DNA of 21,199 nt, from contig DAOUMU010000026.1 of NCBI GenBank assembly GCA_034409055.1, positions 1 to 21,199 on the forward strand, read 5' to 3'. The stretch comes from DAOUMU01 sp034409055. GTDB lineage: Bacteria > Chloroflexota > Anaerolineae > 4572-78 > J111. Numbering within the stretch: the first letter of the stretch is position 1; each line of letters opens with the position of its first letter. Shown in pieces: positions 1 to 8,062 of the stretch. The notes below the pieces were generated by a model, which was not told where the DNA came from, ran no database searches, and worked only from the letters and a program-made list of their open reading frames with translations. Position numbers and translations under genes: made by a program.

Positions 1-1
1 G

Positions 2-100
2 TCCCAACTCCGTGAAACGTGAAGCGTGAAACGTGATGTTTTTACGCCATAAACCCTCACGTTTCACGTTTTACGCTTCACGCCGCCGAAAGTTTTGGGA
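2..100. repeat. Inverted repeat of GTGAARC units
   Basis: Left arm 11-36 is built from short GTGAAAC/GTGAAGC words. Right arm 57-82 is its reverse complement at 23 of 26 positions. TCCCAA (2-7) and TTGGGA (95-100) extend the pairing outwards. The element may continue beyond the window edge. Related words recur at 8394-8415, 11154-11246 and 14546-14625, so this is a dispersed family. No gene is visible here. Confidence 0.75.
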
Positions 101-419
101 TGATTTAAATTTCGGAACTCCCTAAAAAAATATCTGTCCGTGTTTCTTCCCGTCCTGTAGGTAGAAAGCAAAATGCTTTGGCCAGGGAGTTGAAGACGCT
201 TTTTTTCAATGATGGAACAAGCGTTTGATGTTTCAGCGATCCCGGCTGGGATGGAGGGGGGAGGTAGAATTGGCTGAGGTGCAGGCGAAGATGAGGTGAT
301 ATTTAGAGGAGTTGGGGCTGTTTAAGGAAAGCATAACGCACCGCTGAGACGCGGAAAACGCGGAGAAATGAGAAGGGGAGATGTAATCACTTAAAAACCC
401 AAAAAGAAGTGGTTCTTCA
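101..419. other. Gene-free stretch with a short GC repeat
   Basis: No convincing coding region is seen on either strand. The only notable structure is a short direct repeat at about 348-365, where GCGGA recurs in a GACGCGGA / AACGCGGA pattern of the kind commonly scattered between genes in Chloroflexota-like genomes (recalled, not searched). The open frames crossing this region are short and lack ribosome binding sites. Confidence 0.5.
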
Positions 420-544
420 GGAATTTCCGTGGAATCGCTCAGAGGGGATCGGACAGATCCCCGATATATCGTGGCATAGCCATTTTTTGCCACAAGATGT
501 AGGCCCGGATTTGTCAATCCGGGCCGAGCGCCACGGAAAATCCC
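420..544. repeat. Structured inverted-repeat element with three internal hairpins
   Basis: The outer arms are GGAATTTCCGTGG (420-432) and CCACGGAAAATCCC (531-544). Inside lie three perfect stems: GGGGATC/GATCCCC (444-450 with 456-462), GTGGCA/TGCCAC (471-476 with 488-493) and GGCCCGGAT/ATCCGGGCC (502-510 with 517-525). A closing stem enclosing three hairpins resembles a multi-branched RNA fold or a MITE-like palindrome. It ends 39 bp before hsdS. No function is assigned. Confidence 0.7.
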
Positions 545-572
545 AAAGAGCCAAAGAAGTTAACCAATTATC

Positions 573-577
573 GGAGG
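573..577 (+). promoter_or_regulatory. Shine-Dalgarno site that decides the hsdS start
   Basis: GGAGG lies 6 nt before GTG 584 and only 2 nt before an out-of-frame ATG at 580. That ATG opens just 22 codons. Spacing therefore favours the GTG, whose frame carries the HsdS protein. Confidence 0.7.
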
Positions 578-583
578 TAATGT

Positions 584-1867
584 GTGAGACCGAAAAAAGT
601 GGTACAGGGTTGGAGAAAATGTCGCCTTGGGAACCTATTCCAGATTAAACACGGATATGCGTTCAAGAGCGAATATTTTTCCAACAATGGCCCATATATT
701 TTGTTGACGCCAGGTAACTTTTACGAGGAAGGAGGCTTTAGATTAAAGGGGAATCAAGAAAAATACTACACGGGTGATTTTCCACTGGAATACATCCTGA
801 AGCGTGGAGACTTATTGATTGCAATGACTGAACAAGCCCCAGGACTGTTGGGAAGTTCAATACTTATCCCCGAAGGAAATCTTTACCTCCATAACCAACG
901 GCTCGGTCTAGTCACTAATCTGAATGAGACTGAAGTTAGTAAAAAATTCCTCTATCACCTATTTAACTTTCGCTGCGTCAGGACTCAAATTCATGCAACG
1001 GCCAGTGGTACCAAAGTGAGACATACATCTCCATCGCGAATTTATTCAGTCGAAATACTCCTCCCCCCCCTCCCCGAACAGCGTAAAATTGCCGAGATCC
1101 TGGGCGCGTGGGACGAGGCCATCACCCTCACCGAAAGGCTCATCCAGGCCCGGCAGCGCCGCAAAAAAGCTCTGATGCAGCAATTGCTCACGGGGAAGGT
1201 GAGGTTTGGGAAGTTTATTCAGTCCGAGGCCAAGCAAGAAACGAAATTTGGAGAGCTACCTACGGATTGGGACATAGTTCACATTGAAGATGTAGCCAAT
1301 GTAAATATCGAAACTTTAAGGGAGAATTCAGATCTAGATCACACCTATTTTTATATTGATTTATCATCGGTAGATAAAGGGACTATCTTGTTTCCTCAAG
1401 AACGTCAGAGGTTCGGAGATTTACCGTCGAGAGCTCGTCGCGTTTTGCACAAACACGATGTAATTATGTCTACTGTACGCCCATATTTACTTGGCTTTGC
1501 CGTCTGTGATTTTGAGCCGAGAGATGTACTGTGTTCAACTGGGTTTGCCTTGATATCGCCAAAGATACCTTCGGACTCAAATTTCATCTATCAATCTTTA
1601 TATGGGGATGCGATTTCTCGGCAGGCACAAGCACTTTTGGTCGGTTCTAACTATCCAGCGATAAACTCGTCGGATGTTAAAAAGCTTCAACTTTTTTGGC
1701 CTAAAGCCATCGCTGAAAGAGAAAAGATTAGTAATACTTTGCAAACCTGCGATGCAGAAATAGACCTGCTGCAACAAAAACTCGCGGCGCTGCAGTGGCA
1801 GAAAAAGGGCTTGATGCAGCAGTTGTTGATGGGCAAGGTGAGAGTGAAAGTAAAGGATGAAGGATGA
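584..1867 (+). CDS. hsdS: Type I restriction enzyme specificity subunit (S)
   Basis: The product (427 aa) would give the type I restriction-modification complex its DNA target. It shows the usual layout: target recognition domain 1 (about residues 8-160), a conserved helical spacer with PLPEQRKIAEIL (about 163-205), recognition domain 2 (about 220-375) and a second conserved helical segment (about 378-420). The two conserved segments end in near-identical words, LMQQLLTGKVR and LMQQLLMGKVR, a duplication typical of the family. The helical segments are GC-rich like hsdR, while the recognition domains are AT-rich, which suggests domain exchange. The start is GTG, chosen by Shine-Dalgarno spacing. 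The stop falls inside a tandem GGATGAR repeat. No methylase gene (hsdM) is seen in the window; it is either upstream or missing. Confidence 0.93.
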   Translation: MRPKKVVQGWRKCRLGNLFQIKHGYAFKSEYFSNNGPYILLTPGNFYEEGGFRLKGNQEKYYTGDFPLEYILKRGDLLIAMTEQAPGLLGSSILIPEGNLYLHNQRLGLVTNLNETEVSKKFLYHLFNFRCVRTQIHATASGTKVRHTSPSRIYSVEILLPPLPEQRKIAEILGAWDEAITLTERLIQARQRRKKALMQQLLTGKVRFGKFIQSEAKQETKFGELPTDWDIVHIEDVANVNIETLRENSDLDHTYFYIDLSSVDKGTILFPQERQRFGDLPSRARRVLHKHDVIMSTVRPYLLGFAVCDFEPRDVLCSTGFALISPKIPSDSNFIYQSLYGDAISRQAQALLVGSNYPAINSSDVKKLQLFWPKAIAEREKISNTLQTCDAEIDLLQQKLAALQWQKKGLMQQLLMGKVRVKVKDEG

Positions 1868-1882
1868 GGGATGAAGGATGAA
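1855..1882. repeat. Tandem GGATGAR heptamer, four copies
   Basis: GGATGAA, GGATGAG, GGATGAA, GGATGAA follow each other exactly. The array encodes the last HsdS residues and contains its TGA stop, so the C-terminus of HsdS is repeat-derived. The following stretch (1883-2090) holds no supported gene. Its open frames are short, and its end (about 2045-2085) resembles a dispersed CCCTGGCCCTCTCCC-type repeat. Confidence 0.8.
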
Positions 1883-2091
1883 TGGAAGGTGGCCTGGGGC
1901 CGGGCGCTGGCTGCTTCCGGCAGACCCAACTCATGCAGGCCGTGGCTGCCGCCGGTCTCCTCAATCAGGGGGGCGTGGAGAAACAAAGTTTGGGGAAGGG
2001 TCAGGTATACCTGCGGAGCAGGGAGAGTCAAAGCGGGGAGGTTTCCCTGACCCTGGCCCTCTCCCTGTGGGCAGGGGCTGAGGGATAGGTT

Positions 2092-2120
2092 TTGACATAA
2101 CGCTAGTAACCTGTTATAAT
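2092..2120 (+). promoter_or_regulatory. Perfect sigma-70-type promoter
   Basis: TTGACA (2092-2097) and TATAAT (2115-2120) are both full consensus, with an optimal 17-nt spacer. Transcription would begin near 2127, about 400 nt before hsdR. The leader would include a GC hairpin (CGCCCCC at 2305-2311 with GGGGGCG at 2323-2329) and the tandem hairpin array that follows. The likely target is hsdR and the YgjP-like gene. No ORF with a good start lies between. Confidence 0.7.
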
Positions 2121-2362
2121 CTCTCGCAAGTTAAAAAGAACTAATGTTCCATCAGGTGGTGGGTCCACAAAATGGGATTTGATTTTTCGCCACGAATTGA
2201 CACTAATTTTCACCAAAGTTTTTACTTGGCCAGTATCCGCACTCCCTGCGGTCGCCGTTACCTATCCGTTTACTGATTTGGAACGCTCCCCCAACGATTA
2301 CATACGCCCCCTTGTTTCGACGGGGGGCGCTTTAGGCGGGGTGGCATCCCCAGGCCACTGCT

Positions 2363-2513
2363 GGGGCATGGGGATGCCCCAGCTACCCTAAAATTTGGGG
2401 CATGGTGATGCCCCAACTACCCTAAAATTTGGGGTATGGGGATGCCCCAGCTACCCTGATGAAAATTTGGGGCATGGGGATGCCCCAGCTACCCCAAAAT
2501 TTGGGGCTTAGAT
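2363..2513. repeat. Tandem 34-bp palindromic repeat upstream of hsdR
   Basis: Copies begin at 2363, 2397, 2431 and 2469, with a partial copy at 2503. The spacing is 34, 34, 38 and 34 bp. Each copy carries a 7-bp stem GGGGCAT-GGGG-ATGCCCC or a close variant, followed by a CCCTAAAATTTGGGG-like palindrome. There are no unique spacers, so this is not a CRISPR array. It lies within the presumed hsdR leader. Confidence 0.85.
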
Positions 2514-2528
2514 CACCGGAGCAAGATC

Positions 2529-5500
2529 ATGGCGACGTCGTTAGCCTTTCGTGAAGAATTGATCTCCCAAATACCGGCCCTGCAATTGCTCATGGCTATG
2601 GACTACCGCTACCTCACCCCCGACGAAGCCCTGGCCCGGCGCGGTGGCAAACTGAGCAACGTCATCCTGGAGGAGATTCTGGTCGAGCGGCTGCAAATCT
2701 TCAACTGGATTGAGGTCAAGGGCCGGCGCTACGCCTTCTCTCCGGCCAACATCAAGCAGGCCATCGAAACCCTCAAAGGCGAAATGTACGACGGCCTGGT
2801 CAGCACCAACGAGCGGCTGTACGAACTGCTGACCCTGGGCACCAGCCTGCGCCAGACCATCGACGGCGATACCAAAAGCTACTCCCTGCGCTACATCGAC
2901 TGGCAGTACCCGGAGAACAACCTCTACCACGTCACCGACGAGTTTGCCGTGGAAAAACGGCTCAGCAAAGAGACCCGCCGGCCCGACATCGTCTGCTTTG
3001 TCAACGGCATCCCCCTGGTCGTCATCGAGTGCAAGCGGCCCGACCTGGACAAACACGGCGACAAAGCCGTGACCGAGGCCATCAGCCAGATGATCCGCAA
3101 CCAGAAAGCCGACCAAATCCCCAACCTTTTCATCTACTCCCAACTCCTCCTGGCCGTCAGTAAAAACGACGCCCTGTACGCCACCACCGGCACACCCAGG
3201 AAATTTTGGTCGGTGTGGCAAGAGGAAGGCCCAGGGCGATGGGCTAAAGCTTCCCTCCCTGTGGGGGGGACTGAGGGGGGGCCAAGGGCTAAAGCTTCCC
3301 CCCCTGTGGGGGGGACTGAGGGGGGGCAAGGCCTCGACGCCACCCTCCACCCCCTCATCAACCGCCCCCTCTCCCCAACCGAAAAAGATCGCCTCTACAA
3401 CCACCGTGACGATGCCGCCGCCATCCGCCGCCACTTTGACGAGCTGGCACAGGCGGGCGAACGGCTGCCCACGGCCCAGGATCGCACCCTCTACAGCCTG
3501 CTCCGTCCCGAACGGTTGCTGGAGCTGGTCTACCAATTCATCGTCTACGACGGCGGGGTCAAAAAGATTGCCCGCTACCAGCAATACTTCTCCATCAAAG
3601 CCACTCTCAACCGGGTAGCCCACCTCAACCACCAGGGGATGCGCACCGGCGGGGTCATCTGGCACACCACCGGCAGCGGCAAATCGCTAACCATGGTCAT
3701 GCTGGCCAAAGCCCTGGCCCTGCATCCCAACATCAAAAATCCCCGTATCATCCTGGTCACCGACCGGATTGACCTGGACGACCAGATCTGGGGCACCTTC
3801 CGCGCCTGCGGCAAAAAAGCTAAAAAAGCCAAATCCGGTCCCCACCTGGTGAAGCTGGTGCAACAGGGCAACGTGGACATCATCACCACCGTCATCAACA
3901 AATTCGAGGCGGCCGCCCGGGAGCGGGTCAAAGATGACAACCCCAACGTCTTTGTGCTGGTGGACGAGAGTCACCGCAGCCAGTACGGAGCCATCCACGC
4001 CAAAATGCGGCGGGTCTTCAAAAACGCCTGCTACCTCGGCTTTACCGGCACGCCTCTGCTGAAAAAAGAAAAGGCCACCGTGCGCAAATTTGGCGATTTC
4101 ATCCACAAATACTCCATGCGCCAGGCCGTGGCCGATGGGGCCGTGGTGCCCCTGCTCTACGAGGGCCGGCTGGTCGAGCAGGAAGTGGACCAGGCCAGCA
4201 TTGACCGCTGGTTCGAGCGGGTTACCAAAAACCTGACCGGCGAGCAAAAGGCCGACCTGAAGCACAAATTCAGTCGCAGCGAAGAGGTCACCAAAACCGA
4301 ACAGCGCCTCCGCTTGATTGCCTACGACATTTCTGAGCATTACGTGCAAAACTTCCAGGGCACCGGCTTCAAGGCCCAACTGGCCGCGCCCAGCAAACGT
4401 ATTGCCCTCAAATACAAGCAGTTTCTGGACGACTTTGGCCAGGTGACCTCGGCAGTGGTCATCTCCCCGCCCGACACCCGCGAAGGTCACGACGAAGTGG
4501 ACAGCCCCACCGATCCCGAACTGGAAGCCTTCTGGAAGCGCATGATGACTCGCTACAAATCCGAAGAAGCCTACAACCGGGAGATCAAGGCCGATTTCGC
4601 CCGCGAGGATGGCCTGGAGATTTTGATTGTGGTGGACAAGCTGCTGACCGGCTTTGACGAACCGCGCAACACCGTACTGTATATTGACAAGCCGCTCAAA
4701 GAGCACAGCCTGCTGCAAGCCATTGCCCGGGTTAACCGGCTGTTTGAGGGCAAGGATTTTGGCTACATTGTCGATTACCGGGGCGTGCTGGGCGAACTGA
4801 ACGAGGCCATGCAAACCTACAACGCCCTGGAAGGCTTCGACGCCGAAGACGTGGCCGGCACCGTGACCGACATGAGCACAGAGGTGGACAGGTTGCCCCA
4901 ATACCACTCCGACCTGTGGGCCGTCTTTAACCCGGTGCCCAACAAAAAAGACACCGAAGCCCTGGAGCGTTTTCTGGAGCCGGAAGACCGGCGGCAACAG
5001 TTCTACGAAGCCCTGGCCAACTTTGCCCGCAGTCTCAAGGTGGCCCTGAGCACGGTGGCCTTTTACGAAACCGTCTCTGAGGGCCAGATCAACAGCTACA
5101 AGGCCGATCTGAAATTCTTCCACAATCTGCGCATCTCGGTGAAGCAGCGCTACGCCGAAACCATCGACTACAAAGAGTACGAGGCCAAAGTCCGCAAACT
5201 GATGGACAGCCACATCAAGGCCGACGAGGTCAGGACCATCACCGAGCTGGTCAACATCTTTGACGGGGAGAGGTTCGACGCGGAAGTGGCCCGCATCGAA
5301 GGTTCTGCCGCCCGGGCCGACACCATCGCCCACCGCATCAAAAAGACCGCCACCGAGCATATGGAAAAAGATCCGGCCTTCTACAAACGCTTCTCCAGGC
5401 TGATCGATGAAACGATTGAAGATTATCGGGCCGGGCGATTGAGTGAGTTGGCCTATTTGGAACAGGTCACCCAAATCATGCACAACATGCGCGCCGGCCA

Positions 5501-5837
5501 GGACGAGACCACCCCGGAAAAGCTGCGCCGCTACAAACACGCTCCGGCCTATCACGGCGTCATCCGCGACCCGCTGGTCCAATACACCACCAACACCGAG
5601 GCGTTAGGCATTGAAGAATTGGCGGCGGATGTAGCCATCAAGCTGGAAGAAATTATTGAACGCTGCAAGGTGCGCGATTGGGTCACCAATCTGGACGTGC
5701 AAAACCAGATGCGGATGGAGATTGAGGATTACCTGTACAGCATCAAAGGCCGCTACGAGGTGCAGCTCACGCCGGGGGATATGGATTTGATTCTGGACAA
5801 CGTGATTGAAGTGGCCAGGCAGCGGGATCAGTTATAA
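2529..5837 (+). CDS. hsdR: Type I restriction enzyme endonuclease/translocase subunit (R)
   Basis: This 1102-aa subunit would cleave DNA after ATP-driven translocation by the HsdR/M/S complex. The N-terminal nuclease domain has the PD-(D/E)xK pattern: RPDIV with D153, then IECKR with E167 and K169. The superfamily 2 helicase motor follows: Walker A TTGSGKS (380-386), DESH box (479-482), GFTGTP (504-509) and motif VI QAIARVNR (730-737). A C-terminal helical region of about 300 residues should contact HsdM/HsdS. Length fits the family. GGAG at 2518-2521 precedes the ATG. A 45-nt duplicated insert (residues 239-268) lies between nuclease and motor and looks repeat-derived. All catalytic motifs are intact, so the enzyme is probably functional if a methylase exists. 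Confidence 0.96.
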   Translation: MATSLAFREELISQIPALQLLMAMDYRYLTPDEALARRGGKLSNVILEEILVERLQIFNWIEVKGRRYAFSPANIKQAIETLKGEMYDGLVSTNERLYELLTLGTSLRQTIDGDTKSYSLRYIDWQYPENNLYHVTDEFAVEKRLSKETRRPDIVCFVNGIPLVVIECKRPDLDKHGDKAVTEAISQMIRNQKADQIPNLFIYSQLLLAVSKNDALYATTGTPRKFWSVWQEEGPGRWAKASLPVGGTEGGPRAKASPPVGGTEGGQGLDATLHPLINRPLSPTEKDRLYNHRDDAAAIRRHFDELAQAGERLPTAQDRTLYSLLRPERLLELVYQFIVYDGGVKKIARYQQYFSIKATLNRVAHLNHQGMRTGGVIWHTTGSGKSLTMVMLAKALALHPNIKNPRIILVTDRIDLDDQIWGTFRACGKKAKKAKSGPHLVKLVQQGNVDIITTVINKFEAAARERVKDDNPNVFVLVDESHRSQYGAIHAKMRRVFKNACYLGFTGTPLLKKEKATVRKFGDFIHKYSMRQAVADGAVVPLLYEGRLVEQEVDQASIDRWFERVTKNLTGEQKADLKHKFSRSEEVTKTEQRLRLIAYDISEHYVQNFQGTGFKAQLAAPSKRIALKYKQFLDDFGQVTSAVVISPPDTREGHDEVDSPTDPELEAFWKRMMTRYKSEEAYNREIKADFAREDGLEILIVVDKLLTGFDEPRNTVLYIDKPLKEHSLLQAIARVNRLFEGKDFGYIVDYRGVLGELNEAMQTYNALEGFDAEDVAGTVTDMSTEVDRLPQYHSDLWAVFNPVPNKKDTEALERFLEPEDRRQQFYEALANFARSLKVALSTVAFYETVSEGQINSYKADLKFFHNLRISVKQRYAETIDYKEYEAKVRKLMDSHIKADEVRTITELVNIFDGERFDAEVARIEGSAARADTIAHRIKKTATEHMEKDPAFYKRFSRLIDETIEDYRAGRLSELAYLEQVTQIMHNMRAGQDETTPEKLRRYKHAPAYHGVIRDPLVQYTTNTEALGIEELAADVAIKLEEIIERCKVRDWVTNLDVQNQMRMEIEDYLYSIKGRYEVQLTPGDMDLILDNVIEVARQRDQL
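3243..3332. repeat. In-frame 45-bp tandem duplication inside hsdR
   Basis: Two copies (3243-3287 and 3288-3332) encode AKASLPVGGTEGG and AKASPPVGGTEGG. They are rich in G runs (GTGGGGGGGACTGAGGGGG) and resemble the noncoding GC repeats found between genes here, not the rest of hsdR. The insert is a multiple of three and carries no stop, so the frame survives. It sits in the linker between nuclease and helicase domains. Confidence 0.8.
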
Positions 5838-5862
5838 ATGAGAGTCAAGACGTAGGCGAGTC

Positions 5863-6576
5863 GTGTCAATCCATAAAATTCGGTACGGCAACACCACAAT
5901 TGAATACGACCTGACGTTCAGCCCGCGTAAAACGCTGGCCATTGACGTCCATCCCGACTTACGGGTCACCGTCCAGGCCCCGGCAGGTACCAACCTGGCC
6001 GACATCGAGGCCAAAGTGAGAAAACGCGCCCCCTGGCTTCTGCGGCAACTGCGCCAGTTTGAAACCTACCTGCCCAAGCTTCCCCCGCGCCGGTACCTCA
6101 GTGGCGAGACCCATCGTTACCTGGGCCGTCAATACCGGCTCAAGGTGACTGCCAACGGCAACGCCGAAAGTGTCAAGCTCACGCGGGGTTACTTCTACAT
6201 TGACGTGCAAGACAAGGATGACACCGAGCGGGTTAAAGGGTTACTCACGGAGTGGTATCGCCGCCAGGCCCACCGCGTCTTCCAGGAGCGGCTGGACGTC
6301 TGTTTGGCCAAACTCAAGTTCCTCAACCTGGCTTATCCCGAGTGGACCATCCGCCAGATGGAAACGCGCTGGGGCAGTTGTACCCCGGAGGGCAAAATTC
6401 TGCTCAACCTCAAGCTCATCCAGGTACCCAAGATTTACATTGATTACGTGGTTATGCACGAGCTATGCCATCTCAAAGAACCCCACCACGGTCCCCGTTT
6501 TTATGAACTGCTCAACCGCGTGATGCCCGATTGGCGCAAAAAGCGGGAGCAGTTGAATCGGTGCGAGGTAGGGTGA
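5863..6576 (+). CDS. YgjP-type metal-dependent hydrolase (M48-like, DUF45)
   Basis: This 237-aa protein has the HExxH zinc site as HELCH (residues 199-203) with a further histidine pair at 208-209, the GSC motif in RWGSCTPEG (169-177), and an N-terminal beta-rich half. These match the YgjP/SprT-like metallopeptidase family that often accompanies type I hsdR genes. The substrate is unknown. Only 25 bp separate it from the hsdR stop, so the two are probably cotranscribed. The start is GTG; the upstream ATG at 5838 runs into a stop after five codons. The ribosome binding site is weak (AGGCGAG), which suggests translational coupling to hsdR. Confidence 0.9.
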   Translation: MSIHKIRYGNTTIEYDLTFSPRKTLAIDVHPDLRVTVQAPAGTNLADIEAKVRKRAPWLLRQLRQFETYLPKLPPRRYLSGETHRYLGRQYRLKVTANGNAESVKLTRGYFYIDVQDKDDTERVKGLLTEWYRRQAHRVFQERLDVCLAKLKFLNLAYPEWTIRQMETRWGSCTPEGKILLNLKLIQVPKIYIDYVVMHELCHLKEPHHGPRFYELLNRVMPDWRKKREQLNRCEVG

Positions 6577-6608
6577 GGTTGTCAATAGGCACTTGTGCAT
6601 TTAACACA

Positions 6609-6717
6609 TATCTTCTCAAAAAGTAGGGGCGAGGCAACTCGGGTTGAGGGTCTCGGAGCAAACAAACAGCTCTCCGAGTTGCCTCGCCCCTACCCGCCCC
6701 GAATTATTGAGAAGATA
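6609..6717. repeat. Nested inverted repeat, GTAGGGGCGAGGCA family, copy 1
   Basis: The inner arms are a perfect 20-bp pair: GTAGGGGCGAGGCAACTCGG (6623-6642) and its complement (6674-6693). They enclose a 31-nt centre. Outer arms TATCTTCTCAA (6609-6619) and TTGAGAAGATA (6707-6717) add 11 bp. A related copy lies at 20898-20968 in the opposite orientation. It could also terminate transcription between convergent genes, but there is no T-tract. Confidence 0.85.
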
Positions 6718-6719
6718 CT

Positions 6720-6929
6720 TTAATACGCCCTAAAAGTATGCCCGGAGGTTGCGGCCAGCTTCATACTCAGTAACTTTGACAGGTTATGGAGTAACCGGGC
6801 CGCGATTGTGGGTTCAGATTCAATCAGTTTCAGCAGCGTTTTTTCGTTGAGACTGAGCACCTTCACATCGCCGGTCGTAGCATAGACGTCGGCTGTGCGT
6901 TCTGAATGGAGCAGATTTGGCGCCTTCAA
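6720..6929 (-). pseudogene. C-terminal fragment of a cyclic-nucleotide-binding (Crp-like) domain
   Basis: The 69 residues match only the end of a cNMP-binding domain. SERTADVYATTGDVKVLSL corresponds to the last beta strands after the binding pocket, and LLKLIESEPTIAARLLHNLS to the helix that normally leads to the DNA-binding part. The phosphate-binding GE..L region and any helix-turn-helix are missing. An in-frame TAA lies one codon before the ATG, so nothing extends it upstream. The gene is cut at one end by the neighbouring gene and at the other by an inverted repeat. It is probably a decayed relic; a small independent protein is possible but less likely. Confidence 0.6.
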
Positions 6930-6937
6930 ATGGTTTA

Positions 6938-8062
6938 CTACAACTCATATAATTTGGCCCCACGCAGGCGTCCTAACAGGCCCGGACGGGTACGGTACTC
7001 CAGGTAAATCTTGTTCAGGCGGGCCTGGAAGGTAGCCTCCTCTCCCTGGTGCTGGGCCAGATCGCGCAGGTCTGCCAGGTGTTCTATAGCCTGGTCGTAA
7101 GCCTTGCCCGTTTTGCGCTCAATCAGGTCGAAGACCTCCTGCCAAATCTGCGCTTCCCGTGTTGCTAACGCTTCCATCTTTTTCAGGTGCCTGGCTTTGG
7201 CTTCTGCGGCCCGCCTGGCCGCCTCTGCTTTCTGGATGCGTTCGGCGGCGACAAACAGGTTGCCTATGGTGCGGCGGGATGGCGGCGCTTGTTGAGGCCG
7301 GTCAATCAACTTGAACAGGGCCCGGGTGAAGGCTACCGAAAGCTGTGGCTCCCCTTGGGCCAGCCGCAGCAGCCAAGCCTCGCACGTTTTCCGCGAAAGC
7401 TGCCCGATTGCCCGGCGTAGTTGGGCTTCGCTGACGGTTTCCGGGCTGCCGCTGGCTTCGGCGGCCGCAGCAACCAGAGGCTCGTCAAGTTCAAACAGTT
7501 CAACAAAGGTTTGCAAGCCCGGCGAGAGTTGACGCAAGCCCGGCGGCACCGGTGGTTCCTCTACCTCATCGAGCATTTCCGGTTCCAGGGCAATGGCCTT
7601 CAGCCAGGCCAGGTATAACAATCGATAATCACCCCGCAAAATATCATCCCGCAGCCCCATCAACCGGGGCAGCCAGCCTGAGCCCTCAATCCAACCCCAT
7701 TCCGACTCTTCCTCGTGCCACTCGATATTGAGGACAACATATTCACCCTTTTCGGCAAACGAAACAAACTCCTCAACAAAGTAAGGGCGGCAATACGGCT
7801 TTACCTGTTCAAGATCAATGGCCTTTTTAGGAAAACGAAACATTAATTGGCAACTCCCCCAGTTGGCCATATACAGCATGGCATCAAAATAGCTGGCTAA
7901 AATCTCCTCGGCTCTGGCGGGTAAGTCACTGTAGCTGTAAACAAAGATGGCGTGGGTAGACGACAGGTCAACCCGGCTGGATAACTTGCCGATGGCAGCC
8001 TGTTCCTCATCGGTCAGGGGGCGATCAATGGCCCGGAATTCATAGTATTGGTATTCACTCAT
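6938..8062 (-). CDS. Conserved protein of unknown function, 374 aa
   Basis: The opening MSEYQYYEFRAIDRPLTDEE and the tract YFDAMLYMANWGSCQLMFR (about 98-116) resemble a conserved bacterial family that I recognise only as hypothetical. The N-terminal half (1-160) is mixed alpha/beta with many aromatic residues. The middle is helical. Residues about 270-310 form an alanine/arginine-rich helix likely to be a coiled coil, and the end is basic. No signal peptide, membrane segment or catalytic motif is seen, so it should be cytoplasmic. The start has GGAGG 14 nt upstream, rather far. A good promoter lies about 100 bp upstream. It stops with TAG followed directly by TAA. Confidence 0.8.
   Translation of the reverse strand: MSEYQYYEFRAIDRPLTDEEQAAIGKLSSRVDLSSTHAIFVYSYSDLPARAEEILASYFDAMLYMANWGSCQLMFRFPKKAIDLEQVKPYCRPYFVEEFVSFAEKGEYVVLNIEWHEEESEWGWIEGSGWLPRLMGLRDDILRGDYRLLYLAWLKAIALEPEMLDEVEEPPVPPGLRQLSPGLQTFVELFELDEPLVAAAAEASGSPETVSEAQLRRAIGQLSRKTCEAWLLRLAQGEPQLSVAFTRALFKLIDRPQQAPPSRRTIGNLFVAAERIQKAEAARRAAEAKARHLKKMEALATREAQIWQEVFDLIERKTGKAYDQAIEHLADLRDLAQHQGEEATFQARLNKIYLEYRTRPGLLGRLRGAKLYEL

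Noticed and set aside
1882..2088. 68-codon ORF after hsdS
   Set aside because: Its end is a dispersed GC repeat and its start lies in the GGATGAR array. No similarity is recognised.
2305..2329. Rho-independent terminator
   Set aside because: The GC stem is good, but no T-tract follows.
2363..2513. Possible CRISPR array
   Set aside because: The 34-bp units follow each other directly with no unique spacers, and no cas gene is present.
3687..5582. Long minus-strand ORF of 631 codons
   Set aside because: It is antisense to the catalytic core of hsdR, Gly/Val/His-rich and without motifs. It is a composition shadow of a GC-rich gene.
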